Positions 8,948 to 18,467 are shown, counted from the first letter of the stretch. The stretch is DNA of 64,000 bases from JBNNGK01 sp050268245 (GCF_050268245.1 NZ_JBNNGK010000003.1:124001-188000), one strand, 5' to 3'. Program-made: numbers and translations. The notes: generated by a model from the sequence alone, not told the origin.

Positions 8948-8967
8948 TTTGCGATGCTCATCACATT
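8948..8967. promoter_or_regulatory. CRP binding site between paaA and paaZ
   Basis: TGCGA-N6-TCACA (8950-8965) has one mismatch to the TGTGA-N6-TCACA core of CRP sites. Catabolite control by cAMP-CRP is established for the E. coli paa promoters, so a site in this roughly 320-bp divergent region fits. No other gene fits in 8836-9153, which is AT-rich and would also suit IHF binding. Confidence 0.55.
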
Positions 8968-9153
8968 TGCTAAGTGTAATATATTGTTTTTATTTATTTT
9001 TATTGTTTGTCGATTATAGGGGTTAGGGCTGTACTGCAAGCTTTACAGCGTATTTGTAGGGTTTTTGTTAATTTTTTAGTGTGTGGGGTATGGTAAATAT
9101 GTGATACGTAATTAAGCTGTATTGTGATTGTTTATGAATAATAGGGGATGCGA

Positions 9154-11226
9154 ATGCAGCAGTTAAACAGTTATCTTGCAGGCCGCTGGCAGTTTGGCCA
9201 AGGCAACCTCCGCCAAATCCATCATGCGGTCACCGGTGAGGCGTTGTATCAGGTGTGTTCCGACGGGTTGCCATTCGCCGATAGCCTTGATTATGCGCGG
9301 CGGCAAGGCGGCGCGGCACTGGCGCAGATGACGTTCCAGCAACGAGCGCAAATGTTGAAGGCCGTCGCGAAGCACCTGCTGGCCAATAAAGAACAACTGT
9401 ATGAAATTTCTTATCAAACCGGTGCGACGCGTAATGACGGTTGGGTGGATATTGAAGGCGGCATCGCGACGCTGTTCTCTTATGCTGGATTAGCCAGCCG
9501 CGAATTGCCGGATGATACGCTGTGGCCAGAGGATGAACCCATCGTACTGTCGAAACAGGGACAGTTCGTTGCGCGCCATGTATTAACCTCTCGTCCGGGC
9601 GTGGCGCTACATATTAATGCGTTCAATTTTCCCTGTTGGGGGATGCTAGAAAAATTGGCGCCTACCTGGCTGGCCGGTATGCCTGCGATTATTAAACCGG
9701 CGACCGCCAGCGCACAGCTCACTCAGGCGATGGTCAAATTGATTATCGATAGCGGATGGGTGCCAGAGGGGGCATTGCAGCTGATTTGCGGTGGCATTGG
9801 CGATCTGTTTGCGCATCTGGATTATCACGATACGGTTACCTTCACTGGCTCTGCACACACCGGGCAACAGTTGCGTGCACACCCGCGTCTGTTGGCGAAG
9901 TCCATCCCCTTTACCATGGAAGCGGATTCACTTAACTGCTGTGTGTTAGGTGAAGATGTAACACCGGATATGCCCGAATTCACCGTGTTTGTTAAAGAGG
10001 TTGTGCGTGAGATGACCAGCAAAGCCGGGCAGAAATGTACGGCTATCCGGCGGATTATGGTGCCTGCAGTTCGCGTTGCCGAGGTACAGCAGGCGCTACT
10101 GCACCGTTTGGCTGCGGTGAAGGTTGGGGATCCGCAGTTGGAGTCGGTGCGGATGGGGGCGTTAGTCAGTGTGGAACAGCGCGACGACGTGCAGCAGAAA
10201 GTGGATTCGCTGTTGCGTAACGGGTGTGAGCCACTGTGCGGAGGCCGAGTGCCAGCCGGTGAGGCATTAGGGGATGCGGCGGCAAACGGCGCATTTTATC
10301 CACCGACGTTGCTGTACTGTGCCGATCCGCTTAATCATCTTGCCGTCCATGAAACCGAGGCATTCGGCCCGGTGGCGACGCTGATGCCGTATCAGACTAC
10401 CGAACAGGCGATTGAATTAGCGTTATCGGGGCAGGGGAGTTTGGCGGGATCGCTGGTGACGGCCGATCCGGCGTTGGCGACGCAGTTTATCCGTGCCACC
10501 TCGTGTGCGCATGGCCGTATGTTAGTGTTGGATGCGGCAGCAGCGGCGGAATCAACCGGTCATGGTTCGCCATTGCCGATGTTAGTGCACGGTGGCCCTG
10601 GTCGCGCAGGGGGGGGCGAAGAATTGGGCGGTTTACGGGCGGTGAAACATTATATGCAGCGTAGCGCGATCCAAGGCAGCCCCACGATGCTGGCGGCGAT
10701 TGGTAAAGAGTGGATACGCGGTGCCGCTTTGGTTGAGGAGCCGATACATCCATTCCGTAAGTATTTTGAACAATTACAGATAGGTGAAAGCCTGTTGTCC
10801 GCCCGCCGTACGGTGAACGAAGCGGATATTGTCAATTTTGCCTGCCTGAGTGGCGATCATTTTTACGCGCATGTGGATAAGATAGGCGCAGCGGAGTCGC
10901 TGTTTGGTGAGAGGGTCGCCCACGGTTACTTTGTGGTGTCCGCCGCCGCTGGGCTGTTTGTCGACCCGGGCGTCGGGCCGGTGATCGCCAACTATGGCAT
11001 GGAAAATTTGCGGTTTATCGAACCGGTAAAAATTGGCGATACCATTCAAGTCCGTTTGACCTGTAAGAAAAAAATTCGTAAGCCGCAAAAAAGCAGTGAC
11101 GATCGCCCACACGGCGTGGTGGTGTGGGATGTGCAGGTGTTAAATCAACATCAGCAAGCGGTGGCGTTGTACAGTATTTTAACGCTCGTGGCACGACAGC
11201 GGGGGGAGGGGCAACAGCCCGCTTAA
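9154..11226 (+). CDS. paaZ: Bifunctional oxepin-CoA hydrolase / 3-oxo-5,6-dehydrosuberyl-CoA semialdehyde dehydrogenase
   Basis: PaaZ opens the oxepin-CoA ring and oxidises the resulting aldehyde with NADP+. The N-terminal about 520 residues are an aldehyde dehydrogenase domain with FTGSAHTGQQ and the catalytic-cysteine segment KAGQKCTAIRRIMVP. The C-terminal about 150 residues are a MaoC-like hydratase domain with FACLSGDHFYAHVD, containing the catalytic Asp and His. Two ATGs compete: 9148 touches the AGGGG ribosome site (9143-9147), while 9154 has a 6-nt spacer and yields the usual MQQLNSYLAG start (690 aa), so 9154 is chosen. It is divergent from paaA. Confidence 0.94.
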   Translation: MQQLNSYLAGRWQFGQGNLRQIHHAVTGEALYQVCSDGLPFADSLDYARRQGGAALAQMTFQQRAQMLKAVAKHLLANKEQLYEISYQTGATRNDGWVDIEGGIATLFSYAGLASRELPDDTLWPEDEPIVLSKQGQFVARHVLTSRPGVALHINAFNFPCWGMLEKLAPTWLAGMPAIIKPATASAQLTQAMVKLIIDSGWVPEGALQLICGGIGDLFAHLDYHDTVTFTGSAHTGQQLRAHPRLLAKSIPFTMEADSLNCCVLGEDVTPDMPEFTVFVKEVVREMTSKAGQKCTAIRRIMVPAVRVAEVQQALLHRLAAVKVGDPQLESVRMGALVSVEQRDDVQQKVDSLLRNGCEPLCGGRVPAGEALGDAAANGAFYPPTLLYCADPLNHLAVHETEAFGPVATLMPYQTTEQAIELALSGQGSLAGSLVTADPALATQFIRATSCAHGRMLVLDAAAAAESTGHGSPLPMLVHGGPGRAGGGEELGGLRAVKHYMQRSAIQGSPTMLAAIGKEWIRGAALVEEPIHPFRKYFEQLQIGESLLSARRTVNEADIVNFACLSGDHFYAHVDKIGAAESLFGERVAHGYFVVSAAAGLFVDPGVGPVIANYGMENLRFIEPVKIGDTIQVRLTCKKKIRKPQKSSDDRPHGVVVWDVQVLNQHQQAVALYSILTLVARQRGEGQQPA

Positions 11227-11360
11227 TATCTTGATTGGGCGTCGCGTTGGCGCCCTTGGCTACGGCCGCTGCGTATTTGGCATGTGTGGAATTTCTGTGC
11301 ATTCACTTCGTGTTGCACTTCATAGGCAGTGCCGCTGTCATCAGTGGCACTGCGTACGCT

Positions 11361-11780
11361 TTACTCCACATTGATCATCCAATTAACGCCAAATTTATCA
11401 GTCAGCATGCCAAATCCTTTGGCCCAAAACGTTGGCTCATAAGGCATGGTGATGTCACCGTCTTGTGCTAATTTGTCAAACAGGTCGCGCCCCTCCTCAA
11501 TGCTGGCAGGGTTGAGCGAAAGAGCATAACCTTGGTGCGCGGTAGTATTGTCGCCGTCTGTTGGGCAACCGTCAGACGCCATTAACCGGCTGTCACCAAT
11601 GATCACACTGACATGCATAATAGCCTGCGGATCAATATGCTGAGTTCCTTCTTGTCTGGCTTCCTCTGGCATGTCTTGGTAGCGCATAAGCATTTCAATC
11701 TGCCCGCCCAACTGCTGAACGTAGAAATTAATCGCTTCTTCGCAACGACCGTCAAAAAATAGATAAGGTTGAATCTGCAT
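11361..11780 (-). CDS. VOC (glyoxalase/dioxygenase fold) family protein, PhnB/YjdN-like
   Basis: The 139-residue product begins MQIQPYLFFDGRCEEAINFY, the standard opening of PhnB/YjdN-type members of the vicinal oxygen chelate superfamily. It also has the segments IMHVSVIIGDSRLMASD and WAKGFGMLTDKFGVNWMIN. These proteins are small dimers, and most in this subgroup have no proven substrate. It stands alone, convergent with paaZ and divergent from the SDR gene. No specific enzyme activity is assigned. Confidence 0.8.
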   Translation of the reverse strand: MQIQPYLFFDGRCEEAINFYVQQLGGQIEMLMRYQDMPEEARQEGTQHIDPQAIMHVSVIIGDSRLMASDGCPTDGDNTTAHQGYALSLNPASIEEGRDLFDKLAQDGDITMPYEPTFWAKGFGMLTDKFGVNWMINVE

Positions 11781-12033
11781 CGTGTTGTCCTCATTAGTAA
11801 CTCATCCACATTGTTGTGGGTGGTTGGGTTGAAATAGTTTTGGGTAGGGATGACGATGAATGGTGACTTATTAGTGTAGTTCTCTCCATGCAGAATGTTT
11901 TGTGGGCGATCACGCTATTGGCATCGATGAGCATTGAACGAAAAACTGGGATAGTGCATCCCGATTTGCCCAGATTATCTGTGCGGTGAGCCTTTCTATA
12001 CTCAGAGTTCATTTCAAGCACGGAGTTATTGCT

Positions 12034-12807
12034 ATGGGTAATCAATCTTTGAACGGTAAAGTGGTCGTTATTGCGGGCGGTGCTAAAAATCTCGGTGGGC
12101 TCGTGGCACGCGATTTAGCCCAAAACGGTGCAGCGGCCGTGGTGGTGCATTACCACAGCGATGCGAGCAGAGCGGCGGCGGAAGAAACCGCGGCCGCGGT
12201 GAAAGCCGCTGGTGCTCAGGCTATTGCGCTACAAGGTGATTTATCCAAGCCGGCAAATGTTGCTCGTTTGTTTGAAGATGCGGTAAAGGCCTTCGGCAAA
12301 GTCGATATTGCGGTGAATACCGCCGGTTTAGTGCTCAAAAAACCGATTGCTGATGTCACAGAAGCCGACTATGACAGCAGCTTTGACGTTAACGCCAAAG
12401 CCGCATTCTTCTTTATTCAACAGGCTGGGAAGCATTTGGCTGATAATGGCCGTATTGTGACTATCGTCAGTTCGTTGTTGGCGGCCTATACGCCATTCTA
12501 TGCCGTTTACCCGGGCAGCAAGGCGCCGGTAGAGCATTTTACTCGCGCAGCATCCAAAGAATTTGGAGAACGCGGCATCAGTGTTAACGCCATCGGCCCA
12601 GGGCCAATGGACACCCCCTTCTTTTACGGGCAGGAAAGCCAAGAAGCCGTTAACTATCACCGCACGGCAGCGGCATTAAGCCCGTTCTCTAAAACTGGCT
12701 TGACCGATATTGAGGATATTGCACCGATCGTCAAGTTCTTGGTGACCGATGGCTGGTGGATCACTGGGCAAACCCTGTTCGCTAACGGTGGCTATACTAC
12801 CCGTTAA
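12034..12807 (+). CDS. SDR-family oxidoreductase
   Basis: This is a classical short-chain dehydrogenase/reductase of 257 residues. The nucleotide-binding glycine motif is IAGGAKNLGG near the N-terminus, the NNAG-equivalent is NTAG, and the catalytic YxxxK is YPGSK. The following GISVNAIGPGPMDTPFF is the usual SDR segment. The frame is open from 11986, but the ATG at 12034 has a GGAG ribosome site and gives the normal N-terminus. A LysR regulator follows 55 nt downstream on the same strand and may control it. The substrate cannot be read from sequence. Confidence 0.85.
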   Translation: MGNQSLNGKVVVIAGGAKNLGGLVARDLAQNGAAAVVVHYHSDASRAAAEETAAAVKAAGAQAIALQGDLSKPANVARLFEDAVKAFGKVDIAVNTAGLVLKKPIADVTEADYDSSFDVNAKAAFFFIQQAGKHLADNGRIVTIVSSLLAAYTPFYAVYPGSKAPVEHFTRAASKEFGERGISVNAIGPGPMDTPFFYGQESQEAVNYHRTAAALSPFSKTGLTDIEDIAPIVKFLVTDGWWITGQTLFANGGYTTR

Positions 12808-12862
12808 TAGTTCAACTCCGCTGCGGCTAGCTGCCGCAGCGCTTTATTAGCATGAGGCATTG

Positions 12863-13765
12863 GTGGATAAGATAGGGAGATTGCGCGTATTCGTTCACGT
12901 CGCTGAGTTGGGCAGCTTTGTGCGTACAGCGGAAATTATGCTGATGCCGAAAACCACCGTTTCTGCCGCAGTGCAACAGCTTGAAAGCGAAATGGGTGCA
13001 CGCTTGTTTCACCGTACGACACGGCGAGTACAATTGACGAGCGATGGTGAGCGCTTATTGCAGCGCGCACGCAGATTATTAGAAGATGTCGCTGAATTGG
13101 ACGCGTTGTTTGAGCCAGATAGTGCACCAATTGGTGGGCGATTGGCGGTGGATGTGCCCAGCCGCATCGCGCGGCGTATTATCGTGCCCGCCTTGCCTGA
13201 CTTCTTCCTTCTCTACCCCGATATTCAATTGTTTCTTAGCGCCAGCGATCGCGCCATCGATCCGGTGCAAGAGGGTATGGATTGCGTGGTGCGCGTTGGC
13301 AGCCTGAGCGATAGCAGCATGGTAAGCCAACCGCTGGGGCGATTGAGCATGGTTAACTGTGCCAGTCCTGCCTATTTGCACCAGCACGGTATACCGCAAC
13401 ACTGTGCTCAATTGGCTGAACATTGGGGAGTGGGCTATGCACAACCCAGCTTGATGTCGGCCGAAAACTGGCAGTGGCTTCAGGATGGCGAAGTGATAGA
13501 AACCAGCGTACGTAGCAAAGTGACGGTCAATAATGCGGAAAATTATATCGGCTGCTGCTTAGCGGGCATGGGGTTGATACAAATACCTCGTTTTGATATT
13601 CAGCATTACCTGAATAACGGCAGCCTGGTTGAAGTGTTACCGCATGCGCAGGCACCGCCCATGCGTATCTCATTGCTCTATCCGCATCGTCGTCAACGTA
13701 CGGCGCGTTTTACCGTTTTCGCCGAGTGGTTTAGCCGGTTAATTGCCCCGTTCTGTGAAGCCTGA
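12863..13765 (+). CDS. LysR-family transcriptional regulator
   Basis: This is a 300-residue LysR-type regulator. The N-terminal winged helix-turn-helix covers about residues 1-60 (RLRVFVHVAELGSFVRTAE, then KTTVSAAVQQLESEMGARLF and HRTTRRVQLTSDG). A periplasmic-binding-protein-like effector domain follows. The preferred start is the GTG at 12863, five bases after GAGG; a TTG at 12860 is too close to it. It lies downstream of, and parallel to, the SDR gene rather than divergent from it, which is less usual for a LysR regulator and its target. The effector is unknown. Confidence 0.87.
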   Translation: MDKIGRLRVFVHVAELGSFVRTAEIMLMPKTTVSAAVQQLESEMGARLFHRTTRRVQLTSDGERLLQRARRLLEDVAELDALFEPDSAPIGGRLAVDVPSRIARRIIVPALPDFFLLYPDIQLFLSASDRAIDPVQEGMDCVVRVGSLSDSSMVSQPLGRLSMVNCASPAYLHQHGIPQHCAQLAEHWGVGYAQPSLMSAENWQWLQDGEVIETSVRSKVTVNNAENYIGCCLAGMGLIQIPRFDIQHYLNNGSLVEVLPHAQAPPMRISLLYPHRRQRTARFTVFAEWFSRLIAPFCEA

Positions 13766-14042
13766 CGCCATCGATGAAGAAGGGGCAGCCACAGATATCG
13801 TTTTATCGTTTTGCCGCCTACAGAACGGCACTCCGCATATCCGTGAAAATGGAAATTGATGATGTTTACGCCAGGCAGGGAGGGCATCGGTTGACGCCGC
13901 CGTGAACGGAAGAAATTCAGCCAGCTCGAGTGGGTAACTCGCTGATTTTTGTCTATAGTTATAAGGCGTATCAGCGTATAAGCGCCGCTCACGTCGGGGA
14001 CTTGACGAGTGTTTTTCAGATTATGCTATCTAAGGAACTGAA

Positions 14043-14240
14043 ATGTTTGCTAAAAATGACGTAAAAGATCAGGTAAACTCTGTACGCGACAGCGTTGAGG
14101 CGGGGGCGTGTGAAGTTCGCGCTAGTTTGAAAGACGCTGCCGATCAGTCTTGTACCTATATTAAGGACAATCCGTGGGCTGGGGTTGGTGCCGGAGCCGT
14201 TGTTGGCCTGGTGATTGGGTTTCTTTTAGGCAAAAAGTAA
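14043..14240 (+). CDS. DUF883 (YqjD/ElaB-like) membrane-anchored protein
   Basis: This 65-residue protein has a charged, helical N-terminal part and a C-terminal glycine-rich hydrophobic segment (GVGAGAVVGLVIGFLLGKK) that would form one membrane helix. This is the layout of the DUF883 family, whose E. coli members YqjD and ElaB are inner-membrane proteins linked to ribosomes and stationary phase. It is short compared with the roughly 100-residue family norm. The next gene, 15 nt downstream, is another small stress membrane protein, suggesting an operon. Confidence 0.82.
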   Translation: MFAKNDVKDQVNSVRDSVEAGACEVRASLKDAADQSCTYIKDNPWAGVGAGAVVGLVIGFLLGKK

Positions 14241-14255
14241 TTAGGGAGAGTAAAA

Positions 14256-14504
14256 ATGGGCATTATTTCTTGGATCATTTTTGGTTTAATTGCCGGTATT
14301 CTGGCTAAGTGGATTATGCCGGGCAAAGACGGCGGCGGCTTTATCATGACCGTCATCCTCGGGGTTATTGGTGCGGTTGTCGGCGGCTGGATCAGTACCT
14401 TCTTCGGCATGGGCCGCGTTGATGGCTTCAACCTGGGGAGTTTCGTCGTTGCCGTCATTGGTGCTCTGGTGGTACTTTTTGTTTACAGAAAGATCAGAAG
14501 CTAA
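14256..14504 (+). CDS. GlsB/YeaQ/YmgE-family stress response membrane protein
   Basis: This 82-residue, very hydrophobic protein starts MGIISWIIFGLIAGILAKWI and contains PGKDGGGFIMTVILGVIGA and VGGWISTFFG, the recognisable Transgly-associated (GlsB/YeaQ/YmgE) pattern with about three membrane segments. Members are small inner-membrane proteins induced by stress; no biochemical role is established. It has a clear AGGGAG ribosome site and is probably transcribed with the DUF883 gene just upstream. A hairpin terminator follows. Confidence 0.87.
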   Translation: MGIISWIIFGLIAGILAKWIMPGKDGGGFIMTVILGVIGAVVGGWISTFFGMGRVDGFNLGSFVVAVIGALVVLFVYRKIRS

Positions 14505-14522
14505 TCACGTGCTGCTCAATGA

Positions 14523-14547
14523 GGGTCGCCACGGCGGCCCTTTTTCG
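14523..14547 (+). terminator. Rho-independent terminator after the YeaQ-like gene
   Basis: A G+C-rich inverted repeat (GGGTCGCC and GGCGGCCC around a short loop) is followed by TTTTT, about 20 nt after the stop of the YeaQ-like gene. Confidence 0.6.
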
Positions 14548-14604
14548 TTTAATCATGGGTGACGATCGCACGGCTTTGGTCGTCTTTCGGAGAAGGGGAA
14601 TATC

Positions 14605-15009
14605 ATGGGCCTATTAGATGGCGCATTAGGTAGTGTGCTCGGCAATGTGCTGGGCAGTGCACTGGGTAATAGTGGCAAGGGTGGGATCGATATCGTCGCT
14701 ATTTTGCAATGGGTGGATCAACAAGGCGGCTTACAGGCCATCTTGAACAAACTGCAACAAGGCCAATTGGGTGACATCGTTGGCTCGTGGCTTGGCAACG
14801 GTGATAACCAGTCCATCAGTGGCGATCACGTTCAGCAAGCACTGGGTAGTGATGCGATAGCGCAACTGGCGGCCAAGCTGGGCGTTGACCAAACTCAAGC
14901 ATCCGACACGATTGCACAGTTGTTACCGACGCTGGCTGACAAAGCCTCGCCGAATGGTGAAGTTCAGCAAGATGAACTGGCCAGCTACGTGGGTAAACTG
15001 TTTAGTTAA
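14605..15009 (+). CDS. DUF937 / YidB-family protein
   Basis: This 134-residue protein begins MGLLDGALGSVLGNVLGSAL and continues with GWxxQQGG-type text (VDQQGGLQAILNKLQQGQLG) and VDQTQASDTIAQLLPTLADKASPNG. These are the hallmarks of the DUF937/YidB family. The N-terminal part is low-complexity, rich in Gly and Leu. Function is unknown for the family. It has its own ribosome site (AGAAGGGG) and a hairpin after the stop. Confidence 0.85.
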   Translation: MGLLDGALGSVLGNVLGSALGNSGKGGIDIVAILQWVDQQGGLQAILNKLQQGQLGDIVGSWLGNGDNQSISGDHVQQALGSDAIAQLAAKLGVDQTQASDTIAQLLPTLADKASPNGEVQQDELASYVGKLFS

Positions 15010-15015
15010 CCTGCT

Positions 15016-15040
15016 TGCCTCCGGTTCTATGCCGGAGGCA
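15016..15040 (+). terminator. Hairpin after the YidB-like gene; the remainder to 15389 has no recognisable gene
   Basis: TGCCTCCGG (15016-15024) and CCGGAGGCA (15032-15040) form a perfect 9-bp stem, but only a weak T tract follows. The remaining 350 bases up to the next gene hold no convincing coding region; the short overlapping frames there lack family resemblance. Confidence 0.45.
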
Positions 15041-15389
15041 TGTTACTTGTGTTTGCCTGGTCGTTGGACGGCAACCGCAGGCTCGCGCACGCTTTGACTT
15101 TTCCTCGCAAGTTACGCCGATCTCATGGCACACAGGCTGTGATGGTCAGTTCTCTCTTATGTTGCCATGTGCCTACTATACCGATGTGTTTGGCGCGGTT
15201 AAGATATTTCCGGCAGGCTGGCTTTGCCCCGCAGCAGTTGACGTGTTGCTACCAGCCTGAAGTAAGATAATTCTTTCGTACCAACGGGTAGCTCGGCCGT
15301 TTTTTATGGCAATCTTTGGCTACCGCTTTACGCAGTTACACAGTGCCGATTGCCTACTCTGAGCCGTTAATATTAAGAGGAAACGTTAC

Positions 15390-16472
15390 GTGACAGGGAT
15401 TACCGCCATACTGACGCTTTTACTGGTGCTGGTGACTATTGCACCCCTTTCAAAGCATCCAGCCTGGTGGATCCGGGTGTGGGATTTCCCGCGCCTGCAA
15501 ATACTGGCGCTTGCGCTGCTGGTATTCGTGATCAACCTGCTGTTTTTACCGTTATCATCACCGCTGGTGTGGGTGATGATTGCCATTAATTTGGCCTGCG
15601 TGGTTTATCAGGCCGTGTGGATTTACCCTTATACGCCGCTTAGCAAACCGCAGGTGCTGGATTTTAGTGGTTATCAAGCTAAACCGCGGATCCGTATTTT
15701 GGTTTCTAACGTGTTGACGCCCAATCGCCAGGCAGAAAAACTGTTGGCACTGGTCGCGACGGAGCGACCTGACGTGTTGGTCGCAGTGGAAACCGATCGC
15801 TGGTGGGAACAACAGCTGGCTCCGTTGGAACAGGATTATCCCTATCGATTAGCCTGTCCGCAGGATAATTTGTATGGCATGCACGTCTATTCCCGCTTGC
15901 CGCTCAGCGATGCCGAAATTCAATATCTGGTGGATAAAGATATACCGTCGATGCATATGCTGGTGCGACTTGTCGATGGAACCCAGGTACGGCTGCACTG
16001 CGTTCATCCGATGCCGCCTAGCCCAACGGAGAATGATGAATCAGAAGATCGTGATGCCGAACTGGTTCTGGTGGGGAAAAGCGTACGCGATGCTAAACAG
16101 CCAGTGATCGTCACCGGCGATCTGAATGACGTGGCGTGGTCAACCACCACACGCCTATTCCTGAAGGTTAGCGGGTTGTTGGATCCGCGCCGTGGGCGTG
16201 GCATGTTTAGCACTTTCCATTCGGGTTATCCATTCCTACGCTGGCCGCTAGACCACGTATTTCACAGCGATGATTTTATTTTAGGCAGTCTGCGGCGATT
16301 ACCCTGCGTGGGTTCCGATCATTTCCCGATTTTGGTTGAGCTGGTGTACGCGCCAAAGCAGGGAGAACAGCAGGAAAGTTTAGAGAAAACTCACGATGAT
16401 GAGGTGCTGGCGCAAGAGAAGTTGGCGAGCACCGATAGCGAACCACGAGACGTTCATACGCCAACGGCCTAA
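15390..16472 (+). CDS. Membrane-anchored endonuclease/exonuclease/phosphatase-family protein
   Basis: The first about 85 residues form three hydrophobic membrane segments. The rest is an EEP-fold hydrolase with the metal-binding and catalytic segments SNVLTPNRQ, VLVAVETDRWW, VTGDLNDVAW and the final GSDHFPILVE. The hydrophilic C-terminal tail of about 40 residues is charged and probably disordered. The GTG start at 15390 follows an AAGAGGAAA ribosome site. Members cleave phosphodiester or phosphate ester bonds with Mg2+; the substrate here is unknown. It is a single gene with a terminator-like hairpin after it. Confidence 0.82.
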   Translation: MTGITAILTLLLVLVTIAPLSKHPAWWIRVWDFPRLQILALALLVFVINLLFLPLSSPLVWVMIAINLACVVYQAVWIYPYTPLSKPQVLDFSGYQAKPRIRILVSNVLTPNRQAEKLLALVATERPDVLVAVETDRWWEQQLAPLEQDYPYRLACPQDNLYGMHVYSRLPLSDAEIQYLVDKDIPSMHMLVRLVDGTQVRLHCVHPMPPSPTENDESEDRDAELVLVGKSVRDAKQPVIVTGDLNDVAWSTTTRLFLKVSGLLDPRRGRGMFSTFHSGYPFLRWPLDHVFHSDDFILGSLRRLPCVGSDHFPILVELVYAPKQGEQQESLEKTHDDEVLAQEKLASTDSEPRDVHTPTA

Positions 16473-16578
16473 TGGGGTGCCCCCGCTTTGTGGTGGGGGC
16501 AGACACGGATAAATCACTCTGTGGGTGACGGCGTGTTGACGCGCCGTCTGAGTACCCGGCCGCGTTTTTGAACCGCGC

Positions 16579-17583
16579 TTACCGGGTAAGGATGATTTTG
16601 CCGATGTGCGCGCTGGATTCCATCAGCGTATGCGCTGCGACCGCGTGTTCAAAAGAAAACGTTTTGAATATTTGCGGTTTGACCACGCCTCGCTCCAGCA
16701 ATGGCCAGACTTTTAGCCGCAAATCGGCGGCAATCTGCGCTTTGTCTTCCACGCTACGGGCGCGTAGGGTCGAACCGGTATGCGTCAGACGCTTGAGCAA
16801 CAGCGTCATCAGATTCAATTCCTTAACTACGCCATTCTGGGTGCCAATTTGTACGATTCGTCCTTCCATCGCGGCCGCATGATAGTTTTTTGCCACGTAA
16901 TCACCGGCAATCAGATCAACAATCACATCGGCGCCTTTGCCGTTAGTAGCCTGTTTGGTTTTCTCTACAAAATCCTCTGTCCGATAGTTGATGGCGACAT
17001 CGGCGCCTATCGCCAGGCTGGCTTGGCGTTTCTCCTCCGAGCCCACGGTGGTAATAACGCGTGCACAAAATGCTTTAGCCAGCATGGTGGCAACGGTACC
17101 GATGCCAGAGGTTCCGCCGTGGATCAATACGGTTTCACCCGCTTTCAAATGCCCGCGTTGGAAAACGTTGACCCATACGGTGAAAAAGGTTTCGGGTATG
17201 GCCGCCGCTTCGACCATGCTAAATCCTTCAGGAACCGGTAATGCATTACTCTCATGCACTTTACAGTATTCGGCGTAACCGCCGCCGGCAATCAGCGCAC
17301 AAACACGATCGCCCACGGCGTAATGTTGTACGTCAGCGCCGATAGCAACCACTTCCCCGGCAATCTCTAAGCCTGGGATGTCGGAAGCGCCCGGCGGTGG
17401 GGCATATTGCCCACGGCGCTGCATGACGTCTGGGCGATTCACCCCGGCAGCGGCAACCTTTACCAGAATTTCCCCCGATGCCAACGTCGGTAACGGTCGT
17501 TGCGCCATCACCAATACATCGGGTTCACCGGGCTGCGAAATCTCAATCGCTTTCATGTGGCTGGGTAAGGTCGTGGTGGACAT
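16579..17583 (-). CDS. NAD(P)H-dependent quinone oxidoreductase (zinc-free MDR family)
   Basis: This 334-residue medium-chain dehydrogenase/reductase lacks the zinc-ligand pattern of alcohol dehydrogenases. Visible segments are AAGVNRPDVMQRRGQY, PGLEIAGEVVAIG and the nucleotide-binding VLIHGGTSGIGTVATMLAKA. The overall text matches the PIG3-like quinone oxidoreductase group. Such enzymes reduce quinones or related carbonyls with NADPH in the cytoplasm. It is monocistronic with a good ribosome site (AAGGAG). The physiological substrate is not clear. Confidence 0.85.
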   Translation of the reverse strand: MSTTTLPSHMKAIEISQPGEPDVLVMAQRPLPTLASGEILVKVAAAGVNRPDVMQRRGQYAPPPGASDIPGLEIAGEVVAIGADVQHYAVGDRVCALIAGGGYAEYCKVHESNALPVPEGFSMVEAAAIPETFFTVWVNVFQRGHLKAGETVLIHGGTSGIGTVATMLAKAFCARVITTVGSEEKRQASLAIGADVAINYRTEDFVEKTKQATNGKGADVIVDLIAGDYVAKNYHAAAMEGRIVQIGTQNGVVKELNLMTLLLKRLTHTGSTLRARSVEDKAQIAADLRLKVWPLLERGVVKPQIFKTFSFEHAVAAHTLMESSAHIGKIILTR

Positions 17584-17736
17584 GCTGTTCTCCTTATTTT
17601 GTGTACAGACATTCCTACAGTGTAGGTAACTGTCTATATAAAACCTATGCGGATGTTACAGAAATCGAGAGGGAGGTACGTGGATGAAAGGGCGATCTGA
17701 GTAAAAGAAGAGGCCGCCGCACAGGACGGCAGCATA

Positions 17737-17946
17737 TTAATCGTTAGGGGGAATGCGAAACCCTTTCAATGAGACGATAAAGTGCTCTTTACCTTTGGAA
17801 ATTTTAGCGCCTTTATCACACCACAAACTGGCGAGCTGAAAAAAATCATCGCTGCCGATATCGTAAGCCAATTCTATTTTTGTCGCGATTCCTGAACGTA
17901 TCAGCGTTTCCGCTTCCTGGTGATTTACCGCTTTAATGGTTGTCAT
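17737..17946 (-). CDS. Small uncharacterised protein (69 aa)
   Basis: The preferred start is the ATG at 17946, eight bases after AAGGG; the frame is open further upstream without a ribosome site. The 69-residue product is soluble and mixed in composition, with the segment DIGSDDFFQLASLWCDKG and a final GFRIPPND. I do not recognise the family. It lies upstream of, and parallel to, the quinone oxidoreductase gene, with no sign of a shared function. Confidence 0.5.
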   Translation of the reverse strand: MTTIKAVNHQEAETLIRSGIATKIELAYDIGSDDFFQLASLWCDKGAKISKGKEHFIVSLKGFRIPPND

Positions 17947-18090
17947 AGGCGAAACCCTTGGTGCTAGCCGATGAAAGTAATCATCCACTATCCTATGGCT
18001 ACATAGTGACAATTTTGTGATGAAAAAATGACAAAAAGCGAAGTTGTGATGATGCGCAGACAACAAAGGGAACTCCGTTGCGGGGCGCGA

Positions 18091-18204
18091 TCAGGGATTT
18101 GGTCGAACCAATTTGCTCTTTCTGGCGGATTTGAAGTGCTTATACAAAGAAAATCCTGAAACCGCAGCCAGCAAGGCCAAGAACAGTAGATAGTGAATCG
18201 CCAT
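18091..18204 (-). CDS. Small single-pass membrane protein (37 aa)
   Basis: The ATG at 18204 is preceded by an AGAGGT ribosome site and opens a 37-codon frame. It begins with one hydrophobic helix (AIHYLLFLALLAAVSGFSLY) and ends in a basic tail rich in Lys and Arg. This is the layout of a small inner-membrane protein with a cytoplasmic positive tail. No family is recognised. Support rests on the ribosome site and the helix-plus-tail design. Confidence 0.45.
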   Translation of the reverse strand: MAIHYLLFLALLAAVSGFSLYKHFKSARKSKLVRPNP

Positions 18205-18467
18205 AAGTGATACCTCTTTTAAAATGGGCTTAGTCCGCCTATTTGTGACATGTGTCTCATTTTGCTGCAATAAGAGCATTCTGTTTCTACCGATACGCGC
18301 CGGGCAGCAGAGCACTGAGTAATAAAAAAAGAGACGCGCGGCGGGTGAGTTGGCGATAAAAGCCGCTTGTCGGGCTAAAACCTGAGCATTTAAGCCGGTT
18401 TAGCGATTGGGGTGACAAAAAGAGTTGCTATTGAACGCCCGTCATGCGTTAATGATTACCGGCCTGT

